Shown: in pieces, positions 29,692-38,446 of the stretch
Numbering within the stretch: position 1 is the first letter of the stretch
Layout: every line of letters begins with the position of its first letter
Assembly: GCA_030066085.1 (NCBI GenBank)
Contig: JASJCI010000014.1
Coordinates: 1 to 64,000, forward strand
Source: Gammaproteobacteria bacterium
GTDB taxonomy: Bacteria; Pseudomonadota; Gammaproteobacteria; GCA-001735895
DNA length: 64,000 nucleotides
Direction: 5' to 3'
Program-made: the position numbers and the translations under genes
Notes under the pieces: generated by a model
Databases searched by the model: none
What the model was told of the DNA's origin: nothing
The model's input: the letters and a program-made list of their open reading frames with translations, nothing else

Positions 29692-30861
29692 CTAGCCAAG
29701 TTTCGTGCCGTCGCGGCAGCTGCGTATCAGGTTTTTCAGCATGCGATCGCACAATTCGAGCTGGTCGCGCGCGATGAACTCGTCCGGCTTGTGTGCCTGC
29801 TCAATGCTGCCGGGGCCGCAGACCAGGCAGCCAATACCGATTTCGTCGAACAGGCCGGCCTCGGTGCCGAAACTGACGTTGTCGCCGAGCGTGTCGACCG
29901 GGTTGATCCCGCGCGTGTAGCGCACGATCGCCGCGTCCGGGGCAGTGTGCAGGCCGGGATAGTGGGAGGTCTCCTCGAAGCGAATATCGGCCGCGGGATG
30001 GCGTTCGCGCATGTCGGGCAGCAGGACCTCGTCGGCATAGTGGCGGATATCGTGCGCGAGCCGGTGCAGGTCCTGTTGCGGCAGGTTGCGGATCTCGAAC
30101 TCGAACTCGCATTCGCGCGGTACGATGTTGAGCGCGGTGCCGCCGCGCACGTTGCCCACGTGGAAAGTCGAGTGCGGCACCGAATAGCTCGGATCGGTCA
30201 GTTCCGCCTGCGCGCGCTGATTCATGCCACGGATGAAGTCGATCAGCGCGGCGGCGTATTCGACCGCGTTGACACCGCTGTCGATGTAGGCGGAATGGCA
30301 GGAAAAACCGCTGACCGTCACGCGGTAAGACAGCTTGCCCTTGTGGCCGAGCACCATCTGCATCGATGTCGGCTCACCGATGATGCCGAGGCGCGGGCGC
30401 ACTTCGAAACCCGCCAGCGCGTCGACCAGCCGACGCGCACCGACACAGCCGACTTCCTCGTCGTAGGAAAACGCGAAGTGCAGCGGGGTCTCGAGCGCGC
30501 CGGCCGTGATATCGGGCAGGGCCGCCAGCGCACAGGCTATGAAACCTTTCATGTCGCAGGCGCCGCGCCCGGTCAGCAGTTCGTCGCCGATCTTCATTTG
30601 ATAGGGGTCGCTGTGCCAGTCCTGTCCCGTGGTGGGCACGACGTCGGTATGGCCCGACAGCATGACGCCGCCCCGGTCGTCGGGGCCGACTGTGGCGTAC
30701 AGGTTGGCGCGTGCGCCGTCCTCGCTCGTTACCAGCTGCGACTCGATAGCGTGATCGTCGAGCAGGTTGCGCACGAAGTCGATCAGCGCCAGGTTCGATT
30801 GCCGGCTGGTGGTATCGAAAGCGATCAGGCGAGCGAGAATTTGCTCGCTGTTCATGGCCAT
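29692..30861 (-). CDS. argE: ArgE/AcyI-type N-acetylornithine deacetylase
   Basis: A 389-aa M20 metallopeptidase. The zinc motif LSGHTDVVPTTGQDW, the GRGACDMKGF motif, DEEVGC (catalytic Glu) and the C-terminal GTEAGLF region are intact. Acetylornithine deacetylase is the best fit (length, FDTTSR near the N-terminus), though M20 substrate prediction is uncertain. ATG 30861 (MAMNSEQIL) or ATG 30855 are equally likely starts; the frame runs further upstream through the DUF1028 gene without homology. The DUF1028 stop lies 3 bp upstream. Confidence 0.88.
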   Translation of the reverse strand: MAMNSEQILARLIAFDTTSRQSNLALIDFVRNLLDDHAIESQLVTSEDGARANLYATVGPDDRGGVMLSGHTDVVPTTGQDWHSDPYQMKIGDELLTGRGACDMKGFIACALAALPDITAGALETPLHFAFSYDEEVGCVGARRLVDALAGFEVRPRLGIIGEPTSMQMVLGHKGKLSYRVTVSGFSCHSAYIDSGVNAVEYAAALIDFIRGMNQRAQAELTDPSYSVPHSTFHVGNVRGGTALNIVPRECEFEFEIRNLPQQDLHRLAHDIRHYADEVLLPDMRERHPAADIRFEETSHYPGLHTAPDAAIVRYTRGINPVDTLGDNVSFGTEAGLFDEIGIGCLVCGPGSIEQAHKPDEFIARDQLELCDRMLKNLIRSCRDGTKLG

Positions 30862-30863
30862 GT

Positions 30864-31535
30864 TCAGGGGTCTCCCGGTACGCCGTATGCCGGCGCGCCG
30901 TCGGGACGATAAGCGCGCATGACGTACTCGTCGACCTGCGGTTCGTATACCCGCCAGCCATCGCGCAGCATGCGGATCGGTTCGTCCGCCCAGTCGATGC
31001 GCAGTTCGGCCAGCGGCCACGACGGGTCGCCGCCGAGTAACAGGCCGGCCGAGTGGACCGGGCCGGCCTCGCCGCCGGCGTCGATGCCGGCAACCAGGGC
31101 GTCGAGTACGCGCGAAGCGAAGCTGCCGGCGGCGTTTTCGAACGCCTCGATCATGGCCGCGGGCACCGCATCGTGCGCGAGCAGGTTGCCGGCGGCGATG
31201 CAGTGTTGGCCGCTGGCCGTGGCATGACAACCGAGCGCGCCCGCGCCGGTATAGAGCGCGGACTGTCCCTGCGTGTCGATGACGCCGAGCTGGCGATAAT
31301 CGTGACAGGCCGTGCTTGCGACCACCGCGTCCATGGCCGCTCGCGGGTCGACGCCGTCCTGCAGCAGCGTAAGCAGGCGCGGCCCGAGCCGTGGGTCGGT
31401 AATGTTCTGGCTCAACGCGATACCCACGCCGCTGCGCCAGTGCAGGCAGCGGCTGGCAACGCTGATGCTGGACGAAGCTATCGCGGCGCCAAGCTGGCCG
31501 CTGGCGTGATCCCAGGCGGCGATGGATAAGGTCAT
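30864..31535 (-). CDS. DUF1028 Ntn-hydrolase-like protein
   Basis: A 223-aa protein of the DUF1028 family with an N-terminal nucleophile hydrolase fold. MTLSIAAWD and AAIASSSISVASRC lie near the start, with TARITACHDYRQLGVID-like STACHDYRQLGV and GNLLAHDAVPAAMIEAFE further on. It is translationally close to argE (2 bp apart), suggesting a shared role in amide or peptide breakdown. The reaction catalysed is unknown. Confidence 0.85.
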   Translation of the reverse strand: MTLSIAAWDHASGQLGAAIASSSISVASRCLHWRSGVGIALSQNITDPRLGPRLLTLLQDGVDPRAAMDAVVASTACHDYRQLGVIDTQGQSALYTGAGALGCHATASGQHCIAAGNLLAHDAVPAAMIEAFENAAGSFASRVLDALVAGIDAGGEAGPVHSAGLLLGGDPSWPLAELRIDWADEPIRMLRDGWRVYEPQVDEYVMRAYRPDGAPAYGVPGDP

Positions 31536-31840
31536 AACACGGCGTCCCGTGGTTGGCTAACGGATCCGGTACCGGTTGAACCGGCAGGGCAATGATCGAA
31601 GCATACCACGATCGCAGGCCTGCGCCGCAGCGGCGCGAGTTTGCCTGTGCTTTGCTGGTCGGCGCTACCTGGTTTATTTTTTTTGACTCAAACAGAATAA
31701 AAATAGTAGTTTACATGAGGCAGGTGCCCCGGCAGGATCGTCAGAGCGGGATCAGGACCGGGCGCCAGCCGAACCGCATCGTCGCGGACGCCGTCGATGC
31801 GGTTGCCGGGTAGCGCCCGCGTCCGCCACGGGGGAGACCG
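31536..31840. promoter_or_regulatory. 305-bp divergent intergenic region with AT-rich promoter island
   Basis: Contains a 13-bp palindrome CCGGTT-G-AACCGG (31572-31584) close to the DUF1028 start and a small hairpin GCGCC/GGCGC (31622-31636). An AT-rich island (about 31668-31713) contains TTGACT at 31683-31688 as a candidate -35, but no clean -10 at the right spacing. The short open frame of 73 codons in it has no recognisable features. This region probably holds the promoters for both the argE/DUF1028 and the ridA groups. Confidence 0.45.
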
Positions 31841-32254
31841 ATGCCGACACATACACGCCTGCGCATGTTCAACACGCGCGATACCTATCCGAACCAGGCG
31901 CTCGACAATGACCTCTGCCAGGCCGTGATTGCCGGCAATACGGTCTACCTGCGCGGCCAGGTCGGTACCGATTTCGACGGCCAGCTGGTCGGTCTCGGCG
32001 ATCCGGGCGCGCAGGCCGAGCAGGCGATGAAGAACGTCAAGCAACTGCTGGAGGAAGCCGGCAGTGATCTCAGCCACATCGTCAAAACCACGACCTACAT
32101 CACCGACCCGCGCTATCGCGAACCGGTATACCAGGCGGTCGGTCGCTGGCTCAAGGGGGTTTACCCGATTTCGACCGGGCTGGTGGTCGCCGGCCTCGGC
32201 CAGCCCGAATGGCTGATGGAAATAGACGTGATCGCGGTCATCCCGGAAGACTGA
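31841..32254 (+). CDS. RidA family enamine/imine deaminase
   Basis: A 137-aa YjgF/YER057c/RidA protein. The conserved YLRGQVGTDFDG, the LLEEAGSDLSHIVKTTTYITDPRYR core and a C-terminal MEIDVIAVIPED with the substrate-binding Glu are present. RidA proteins hydrolyse reactive 2-aminoacrylate-type enamines and often accompany amine catabolic genes. The order ridA-LysR-flavoenzyme-cupin suggests a role in clearing an imine product of the flavoenzyme. Confidence 0.9.
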   Translation: MPTHTRLRMFNTRDTYPNQALDNDLCQAVIAGNTVYLRGQVGTDFDGQLVGLGDPGAQAEQAMKNVKQLLEEAGSDLSHIVKTTTYITDPRYREPVYQAVGRWLKGVYPISTGLVVAGLGQPEWLMEIDVIAVIPED

Positions 32255-32262
32255 CTTGCGCG

Positions 32263-33186
32263 GTGCAGTTTACCCTCAAACAACTGGCCTATTTTGTCGC
32301 CGCCGGCGAAGCCGGCAGTATCCTGCGCGCGGCGGAAAATATTCACGTATCGCAACCCTCGATATCCAACGCGATCGCGCATCTCGAGGAGGTCTTCCAG
32401 GTCCAGTTATTCATCCGTCATCATGCCCAGGGCATGAGCCTGACGACGGCGGGTGGGCAGATCATGGAAAAAGCCAAGGCGCTGTTGCGTGACGCCGAGG
32501 AACTCAGGAGTTTCGCCGGCAAGCTGTCCGACCGGATATTCGGCTCGATCAACGTGGGCTGCTTCATCCCGATCGCGCCGGTGGTTACCCCGGAACTCTG
32601 CCACGCATACATGCAGTCGCACGGCGGCGTCGAGGTCAACGTCAGCGAGGGCAACCAGGCGGAGCTGCTGAGTGCACTCAAGAAAGGCGCCATCGACGTG
32701 GCGCTGACCTACGATATGCAGCTCGAAAGCGACGTCGGCTTCATCCCGCTGGTCGAGCTCAAACCGCATGTCCTGCTCGCCGCGGGGCATCGGCTGGCGG
32801 CGCGCGACGAGATATCGCTGGCGGCGCTGACCGAGGAAAAGTTCATCCTGCTCGATTTGCCGCTGTCGGATAACTATTTCATGTCGCTGTTCGCCAGCGA
32901 TGACCTCAAGCCGCGCATCTACGCGCGCACCCGGCATATCGAGGTGCAGCGCGCGCTGGTTGCCAGGGGCTATGGTTACAGCCTTGCCAACCTGCGCCCG
33001 ATCAACCGCCATTCGCTCGACGGCAGCGAGCTCGTGTACCGGCCACTGGCCGGCGTCAACCGGGGGCTGACGCTCGGCATTGCAACCCTGAACCAGGTGC
33101 GCAAAACCATTGTCGTCGACAGCTTCAGCGAGTTTTGCCGGGAGCAGATCAGCAGCGAAAAAATACCCGGCATGACTCAGCCGTAG
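32263..33186 (+). CDS. LysR-family transcriptional regulator
   Basis: A 307-aa regulator from GTG 32263 (VQFTLKQLAYFVAAGEAG, the canonical LysR N-terminus; the frame extends 18 codons upstream without homology). The helix-turn-helix spans about residues 16-55 (SILRAAENIHVSQPSISNAIAHLEE in pieces), followed by the periplasmic-binding-type effector domain. Placed on the same strand between ridA and the TMADH-like gene, 8 bp after ridA, rather than divergent as is usual. Its likely targets are the ridA and flavoenzyme genes. Confidence 0.9.
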   Translation: MQFTLKQLAYFVAAGEAGSILRAAENIHVSQPSISNAIAHLEEVFQVQLFIRHHAQGMSLTTAGGQIMEKAKALLRDAEELRSFAGKLSDRIFGSINVGCFIPIAPVVTPELCHAYMQSHGGVEVNVSEGNQAELLSALKKGAIDVALTYDMQLESDVGFIPLVELKPHVLLAAGHRLAARDEISLAALTEEKFILLDLPLSDNYFMSLFASDDLKPRIYARTRHIEVQRALVARGYGYSLANLRPINRHSLDGSELVYRPLAGVNRGLTLGIATLNQVRKTIVVDSFSEFCREQISSEKIPGMTQP

Positions 33187-33205
33187 GATCACCAGGGAGT
33201 ATCAC

Positions 33206-35275
33206 ATGAGCCGCGACCCACGCTACGATGTCCTGTTCGAACCGCTGCGGATCGGACCGGTTACCGCGAAAAACCGTTTCTGCCAGGTGCCGCACTGTAA
33301 TGGTGGCGGCTACCGTGATCCGTCCGCGGCGGCCGAGATGCGCCGTACCAAGGGCGAGGGTGGCTGGGGCATCATATTCACCGAGCAGACCGAGATGCAT
33401 CACAGCTCCGAGATCGCGCCCTATATCGAGCTGCGCCTGTGGGACGACGACGACGTGCCGATCCTGGCGCGCATGGCCGATGCCATCCACGAGCACGGCG
33501 CGCTTGCCGGCACCGAGCTGACCTATGCCGGGGTCAACGGTCCCAACCTGTACTCGCGCGAGGTACCGCTGGCGCCGAGCGCGATGCCGATTCGAACCTA
33601 TACCAGCGATCCGGTCAGTGCGCGCGCGATGACCCGGCGCGATATCCGCGACCTGCGCCGCTGGCACCGCATTGCCTGCGAGCGCGCCAGGACCGCCGGT
33701 TACGACCTGATCTGCCTGTACGCCGCGCACGGGCACGGCATCTTCCAGCATTTTCTCTCCAGCGCCACCAACCAGCGCAGCGACGAGTACGGCGGCAGCC
33801 TCGAAAACCGCACGCGCCTGCTGCGCGAGGTCGTCGAGGAGTGCCGCGACGCGGTCGGCGACAGCTGCGGCATCACGCTGCGACTGTCGCTGGTCGAAAC
33901 CATCGGCGAACTCGGTTTCAGCAACGTCGAGGTACGCGACCTGATCGAGATGCACGCCGAGCTGCCCGACCTGTGGGACCTGGCGCACGGGACCTGGGGC
34001 GAGTGTTCCGGCCCGTCGCGTTTCAAGGCCGAGGCCGCGCAACAGGAGCTGGTCGAGGGGATCAAGCAACTCACGCCGCGTCCGATTGTCGGCGTCGGCC
34101 GTTTTACCTCGCCCGACGTGATGGCGAAACAGGTTCGCACGGGCGTGCTCGACCTGATCGGCTGCGCGCGGCCATCGATCGCCGATCCCTTTTTGCCACG
34201 CAAGATCGACGAGGGCCGGGTCGAGGATATCCGCGAGTGTATCGGCTGCAACATCTGCATCAGCGGCGACATGACCATGTCGATCTCGCGCTGTACGCAG
34301 AATCCGACCTTCATGGAAGAGTGGCGCAAGGGCTGGCACCCGGAAAAGATGAATCCCAAGGGCGACAGCAACAGCGTGCTGGTGGTCGGTGCCGGGCCGG
34401 CCGGGCTCGAAGCCGCGCACGCGCTCGGCAAGCGTGGTTACCAGGTGGTGCTGGCGGAAGCCGGCACCGAACTCGGCGGTCGGGTTGCACGCGAGCGCAA
34501 GCTGCCCGGGCTGTCGGCCTGGGGCCGGGTCGCCGATTACCGCGAGTACCAGTTGAGCCAGCTGGCCAATGTCGACATTTACCTCGACAACCGGCTCGGC
34601 GCCGACGATATACTCGACTTCGGTTTCGAGCACGTCGCGCTCGCGACCGGTTCGAGCTGGCGTGCCGACGGCGTATCGCGCTACCACGTCGTGCCGGTAC
34701 CGTCCGACGGCTCGCTGCCGGTGTCGACACCCGACGACGTCATGGCGGAGCGATATCCGCGGGGGCATGTCTTCCTGTTCGACGACGACCATTACTACAT
34801 GGGGGGCGTGATTGCCGAGCGCCTGGTGGAACAGGGTTGCCGCGTGACGCTGCTGACGCCGGCCGCGCAGGTTTCGGCCTGGAGCAACAATACGCTGGAA
34901 CAGCCCTACGTGCATGCGCGCCTGCTCGAACTCGGGGTATCAATCGAGCTCAACCGTGCCCTGGTTCGAATCGAGGCCGGCGAAATAGAAACCGAATGCG
35001 TATACAGCGGGCGGCGAACGCGCCAGCCCTGTGATGCCGTGGTCATGGTCGCGTCACGCGTCGGCGATGACAGCCTGTGGCAGGCACTTGTTGCGCGTGA
35101 AGACCAATGGGCGGCGCGCGGTATCGCGTCGGTGCGGCTTTTCGGCGATGCCGAGGCTCCGGCGCCGATTGCCTGGGCGACTTACGCCGGTCACCGCTAC
35201 GCGCGCGAACTGGATACCCCCGCTATCGGCGATGCGTTACCATTCCGCCGGGAAGTTACCGGACTGAAAGACTAG
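33206..35275 (+). CDS. Trimethylamine/dimethylamine dehydrogenase-family iron-sulfur flavoprotein
   Basis: A 689-aa enzyme with the full TMADH architecture: an N-terminal old-yellow-enzyme TIM barrel, a 4Fe-4S site and a C-terminal FAD/NAD-like domain (VLVVGAGPAGLEAAHAL). Cys31 in NRFCQVPHC matches the cysteine that covalently holds FMN in TMADH. Fe-S ligands Cys345, 348, 351 and 363 match C345/C348/C351/C364. The substrate bowl differs: the position of TMADH Tyr60 is Gln61 (FTEQTE) and that of Trp355 is Asp355 (CISGDMT), while the Trp in DLWD is kept. It probably oxidises another amine. It is in line with ridA, LysR and a cupin. Confidence 0.9.
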   Translation: MSRDPRYDVLFEPLRIGPVTAKNRFCQVPHCNGGGYRDPSAAAEMRRTKGEGGWGIIFTEQTEMHHSSEIAPYIELRLWDDDDVPILARMADAIHEHGALAGTELTYAGVNGPNLYSREVPLAPSAMPIRTYTSDPVSARAMTRRDIRDLRRWHRIACERARTAGYDLICLYAAHGHGIFQHFLSSATNQRSDEYGGSLENRTRLLREVVEECRDAVGDSCGITLRLSLVETIGELGFSNVEVRDLIEMHAELPDLWDLAHGTWGECSGPSRFKAEAAQQELVEGIKQLTPRPIVGVGRFTSPDVMAKQVRTGVLDLIGCARPSIADPFLPRKIDEGRVEDIRECIGCNICISGDMTMSISRCTQNPTFMEEWRKGWHPEKMNPKGDSNSVLVVGAGPAGLEAAHALGKRGYQVVLAEAGTELGGRVARERKLPGLSAWGRVADYREYQLSQLANVDIYLDNRLGADDILDFGFEHVALATGSSWRADGVSRYHVVPVPSDGSLPVSTPDDVMAERYPRGHVFLFDDDHYYMGGVIAERLVEQGCRVTLLTPAAQVSAWSNNTLEQPYVHARLLELGVSIELNRALVRIEAGEIETECVYSGRRTRQPCDAVVMVASRVGDDSLWQALVAREDQWAARGIASVRLFGDAEAPAPIAWATYAGHRYARELDTPAIGDALPFRREVTGLKD

Positions 35276-35289
35276 ATGGAGAATCCAGC

Positions 35290-35646
35290 ATGAAACCCGT
35301 TGAGCCCGGCGAGCGACTCGTCGTCAATATCTACGATGCCGAATACGAACCCTTCATCACCGATAACGGTGAAACCGACGGCTACACCCTGCAGCTCGAT
35401 CGCAGCAAGCCGCTGGGTACCGGGTTTCACGTGTACAAGATGGCGCCCGGTTACACCACCATTGCGCACGAGCATACCGGCAACGAGGAGTTCCTGCTGA
35501 TCAGCGGCGATCTGCGCGACAACGACGGCACGGTATATCGCGAAGGCGACCTGGTATGGATGAAGGCGGGCACCCAGCACAACTCCTACAGCGAAAACGG
35601 TTGCCTGCTGGCGGTTTACATCGAAACCACCGAGGAGTCGGTCTGA
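35290..35646 (+). CDS. Cupin-domain protein
   Basis: A 118-aa single-domain cupin. The metal motif HEHTGNEEFLLISGDL fits motif 1 with the spacing H-x-H-x4-E, and motif 2 is GDLVWMKAGTQHNS. It starts 14 bp after the TMADH-like gene with an ATG at 35290, in the same direction, so it is the last gene of the ridA group. Cupins of this kind often act as small metal-dependent isomerases, dioxygenases or binding proteins; the role here is unknown. Confidence 0.85.
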   Translation: MKPVEPGERLVVNIYDAEYEPFITDNGETDGYTLQLDRSKPLGTGFHVYKMAPGYTTIAHEHTGNEEFLLISGDLRDNDGTVYREGDLVWMKAGTQHNSYSENGCLLAVYIETTEESV

Positions 35647-35655
35647 GCGCCGCCG

Positions 35656-35895
35656 TCAGGCGTCGCGAATCATGCGGTACAGCTCGTCCTTGAGAAAAAG
35701 CCGCCGCTTTTTGCGCTCCTCGAGATAATCGTCGGAAGTGTTTTCGACCCCGGTCTCGATGCGGTGGATTTCGTGGTCGAGGTCGTGATACTCGTCGAAC
35801 AGGCGCGCGAAGTGATTGTTGCCGACCTTGAGATCGTGAATGCGATCGCGGTGTTCGGGAAATTCGTGGATCAGGTCGTGTTTTTCGGTCAGCAT
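35656..35895 (-). CDS. DUF465 family protein (YdcH type)
   Basis: A 79-aa, highly charged helical protein of the YdcH/DUF465 family. Hallmarks are HDLIHEFPEHRDRIHDLK near the start, HFARLFDEYHDLDHEIHRIE in the middle, and RKKRRLFLKDELYRMI at the end. ATG 35895 (MLTEKHDL) is chosen because the longer frame to 35994 has no homology and would overlap the DksA-like gene. Function unknown; many are next to dksA-like genes. Confidence 0.88.
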   Translation of the reverse strand: MLTEKHDLIHEFPEHRDRIHDLKVGNNHFARLFDEYHDLDHEIHRIETGVENTSDDYLEERKKRRLFLKDELYRMIRDA

Positions 35896-35906
35896 TGGGG
35901 ATCCTG

Positions 35907-36236
35907 TCAGGCTTCTATTTTTTCGGCGCAGGCAACGCAGTGGGCGGTAAAGGGCAGCAACTCCAGGCGTTCCTCGGGAATGCTCGTGCCGCACTCGTCG
36001 CAGTGGAAGTAGATACCTTCATCCAGGCGTAACAGCGCGGCCTTGATCTGCGCGAGTTCTGCCTCCGAACTGTTGCCCAGTGATTCCAGCACTTCGTCGT
36101 TTTCGCGTTCGCTGGCCTGTTCGCTCCAGTCGGCCGTCATGCCCTCGTGGCGGATGTCCCGGTCGATGGCACGAATGCGCCCGCTGACTTCCGCTTTCAG
36201 ATCGAGCAGTCGCTGCCTGATTTTTTCTTCGTCCAC
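35907..36236 (-). CDS. DksA/TraR-type zinc-finger protein
   Basis: A 109-aa small relative of DksA with a C-terminal four-cysteine zinc finger, CDECGTSIP and CVACAEK, and a coiled N-terminal half (about residues 1-70) with DWSEQASERENDEVLE. Shorter than DksA (151 aa). DksA-like proteins enter the RNA polymerase secondary channel. GTG 36236 follows a GAGGAG ribosome site. It is 11 bp from the DUF465 gene, so they are probably one operon. Confidence 0.88.
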   Translation of the reverse strand: MDEEKIRQRLLDLKAEVSGRIRAIDRDIRHEGMTADWSEQASERENDEVLESLGNSSEAELAQIKAALLRLDEGIYFHCDECGTSIPEERLELLPFTAHCVACAEKIEA

Positions 36237-36266
36237 CGCGATATTCTCCTCGTCGTATTTCTATAC

Positions 36267-36282
36267 CGGGTAAAGCTACCCG
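36267..36282. repeat. Short perfect inverted repeat
   Basis: CGGGTA (36267-36272), spacer AAGC, TACCCG (36277-36282), upstream of the DksA-like gene on its coding strand. There is no T-run on either side, so a terminator is unlikely. It could be an operator. Confidence 0.4.
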
Positions 36283-36370
36283 AACTGAACCTAGTATCGA
36301 CCCGGGGAGCCTGAAAATCATTGATGTGGGACAAGTGCAGCCGTGTCCCGCGCGCTGTCGCGGCGGCGCT

Positions 36371-37327
36371 TCAATAGTCGATCTGTGCCTGCCGGGCGAC
36401 CCGTCGTCGCGAACGGTTCTCGAGCATGACCACGAGCAGGCCACCGCCGATGATCAGGCCGCTGCCGGCGAGCGCGATCCAGTCGGGCCAGTCACCCCAG
36501 AGGATAAAACCCGCCGCCAGCGCGAACGGCATGGACGCGTATTCGAACGGCGCAACCACCGGCGCCTCGCCGAGCCGGTATGCCTGCGACAGCAGGTAAC
36601 CGCCGAAACAGACGAGTACGCCGCATGCGACCAGTAATCCCCACTCCTGCGGCGTCGGCCAGCGCCAGGCCCGCAGCAGGAATGCGAGTGCGGGATCGTC
36701 GAAGCGGTCGAATTCGCCACTGCCGATTACGCCGCCGATCGCAATGCTGACCGCGATGAAAGCGACCTGGATGTAGAAGGTCATGGCACCGGCGGTCTCC
36801 CGCAGCCCCAGCTTGCGCGTCATCATCGTCATCGCGGCGTAGCACAGTGCCGCCAGGATCGGCAGCAGGCTGACGAGACGAAAGACGTCGCTGCCGGGTC
36901 GTACCATGATGATTACGCCGATACCGCCCAGCCCGATCGCGAACCAGCGCGGCAGGCCAACCCTTTCGCCGAGCACGGGTTGCGACAGCAGGCAGATGAA
37001 CAGGGGCGCGGTGAAGAACAGCGCGACCGTCTCGGCCAGCGCCATCGCCGACAGGCCGACGAAGAAAAAGATATTGGCCAGCGTCAGCAACAGGCCGCGC
37101 GCGAGATGCATCCCCGGACGGCGTGTGCGCAGTGTCCCGACGCCACCCTCGAACTGGACGATAACCAGCACTACCGCGAGCGCAACCAGCGAGCGCACCA
37201 GCGTTATCTCGTGCAGCGGCAGGCTCGGGCTCAGCCACTTGATGATCGAGTCGCTGGCGGTCAGGATCACGAGCGCGCCGAGCAGGCACAGGATGCCGCG
37301 CGTATTGGCGAGCGCCGCGTGTTTCAT
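36371..37327 (-). CDS. EamA/DMT-superfamily transporter
   Basis: A 318-aa inner-membrane protein with ten predicted helices in two EamA repeats, starting at ATG 37327 (MKHAALANTRG); an ATG at 37354 nine codons upstream is possible. First-repeat motif EITLVRSLVALAVVLVI and second-repeat motif AGFILWGDWPDWIALAGSGLIIGGGL. This is the RhtA/YdcZ-like 10-TMS drug/metabolite branch; the substrate is unknown. It has no operon partner in the window; the APAH gene lies 86 bp upstream on the same strand. Confidence 0.88.
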   Translation of the reverse strand: MKHAALANTRGILCLLGALVILTASDSIIKWLSPSLPLHEITLVRSLVALAVVLVIVQFEGGVGTLRTRRPGMHLARGLLLTLANIFFFVGLSAMALAETVALFFTAPLFICLLSQPVLGERVGLPRWFAIGLGGIGVIIMVRPGSDVFRLVSLLPILAALCYAAMTMMTRKLGLRETAGAMTFYIQVAFIAVSIAIGGVIGSGEFDRFDDPALAFLLRAWRWPTPQEWGLLVACGVLVCFGGYLLSQAYRLGEAPVVAPFEYASMPFALAAGFILWGDWPDWIALAGSGLIIGGGLLVVMLENRSRRRVARQAQIDY

Positions 37328-37413
37328 GCGTACCGCCAGCCGGTCGATACGCACACAGCGCCGGCGAACAGGAGCTGCATGGCCAGGTCAGTCACTGGCG
37401 CCAGCCGTGCCGG

Positions 37414-38442
37414 CTAATCGCCTTCGAATCCCTGCAGGACGTTGACCGCGTTGACGCCGATTTCCTCCACCGCGTAGCCGCCTTCCATGATAAACAGGGT
37501 CGGCAGCCCCAGGGATGCGATGCTGGCGCCGTAGCGGCGAAAATCGTCGCTGGTCAGCTTGAAAAACGAAATGGGATCGTTTTCGAAGGTATCCACGCCG
37601 AGCGAAACCACCAGCGCGTCGGGCGCGTAGCCGCGGATCTTCGCGCAGGCATCGTCGAGCGCCGCGCCCCAGGTATCGAACGCGGTGCCGGGGCCCATCG
37701 GGTAGTTGTGATTGTAGCCCTGGCCCGCGCCATGACCGGTTTCATCGGCATAGCCGAGGAAATGCGGAAAAGCCTCGGCCGGGTCGCCGTGCAGCGACAG
37801 GAACAACACGTCGTCACGATCGTAGAATATGGCCTGCGAGCCGTTGCCGTGATGAAAATCGACATCCAGCAACGCCACCCGCGCAGCGCCCTGGTCGAGA
37901 AAGGCCTGCGTGGCGACCGCGGCATTGTTGATGAAGCAGTAGCCACCGAACATGTCGCCGGCCGCGTGGTGTCCCGGCGGGCGGCACAGCGCAAACGCCG
38001 AGCTGCTGCTGTCGGCTACCGCCGACTGCGCGGTCAGCGCGACATCGACGCTGGCCCGTGCAGCCTGCCAGGTACCGTCGGTAATCGAGGTTTCGGCCGC
38101 CAGTGCGTAGTAACCGATCTTGCCCTCGATATGGTGGGGCGCGCGCTGCTGCATGCCGCGCGCCGGCCAGTTGGCCGCGATCGCTTCGCCCTTGAAACCC
38201 GCCGCTACCCATTCCTGCCAGCAATGCTCGAGAAAGTGAATAAATCCCGGGTCGTGGATGCGTGTCACCGGCTCGAGCGAGAATTCGCGCGGCGCGATCA
38301 CCTCGCCGAGGCCGACCTCGCGTACGCGTCCGAGTATGTGCTCGGCGCGCACCGGGCACTCGAAGGGGGGCACCAGTTCGCCGCCGTAGAGTTCGGTGCG
38401 GGCGTCGCGCAGGGCGTGTTTGTCGCTGTAGACGGTCAACAT
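37414..38442 (-). CDS. aphA: Acetylpolyamine amidohydrolase
   Basis: A 342-aa zinc hydrolase of the histone-deacetylase fold that removes acetyl groups from acetylputrescine, acetylcadaverine and similar polyamines. Nearly every residue known from the Mycoplana ramosa enzyme is at the same number: His158/His159 (PPGHHA), zinc ligands Asp195 and His197 (DVDFHHGN) and Asp284 (GVDTFE), Tyr323 (GGYAVEE), plus the entrance Glu106 and Glu117. ELYGGELVPPFE near residue 20 is a family signature. It lies 4 bp from the amidase, on the same strand. Confidence 0.95.
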   Translation of the reverse strand: MLTVYSDKHALRDARTELYGGELVPPFECPVRAEHILGRVREVGLGEVIAPREFSLEPVTRIHDPGFIHFLEHCWQEWVAAGFKGEAIAANWPARGMQQRAPHHIEGKIGYYALAAETSITDGTWQAARASVDVALTAQSAVADSSSSAFALCRPPGHHAAGDMFGGYCFINNAAVATQAFLDQGAARVALLDVDFHHGNGSQAIFYDRDDVLFLSLHGDPAEAFPHFLGYADETGHGAGQGYNHNYPMGPGTAFDTWGAALDDACAKIRGYAPDALVVSLGVDTFENDPISFFKLTSDDFRRYGASIASLGLPTLFIMEGGYAVEEIGVNAVNVLQGFEGD

Positions 38443-38446
38443 GATT

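Noticed and set aside
31592-31813. 73-codon open frame in the argE/ridA intergenic region
   Set aside because: No ribosome site, no recognisable domain, and it runs through the AT-rich promoter island.
33206-35275. Naming the flavoenzyme trimethylamine dehydrogenase
   Set aside because: Two of the three substrate-bowl aromatics are replaced, so the substrate cannot be assigned.
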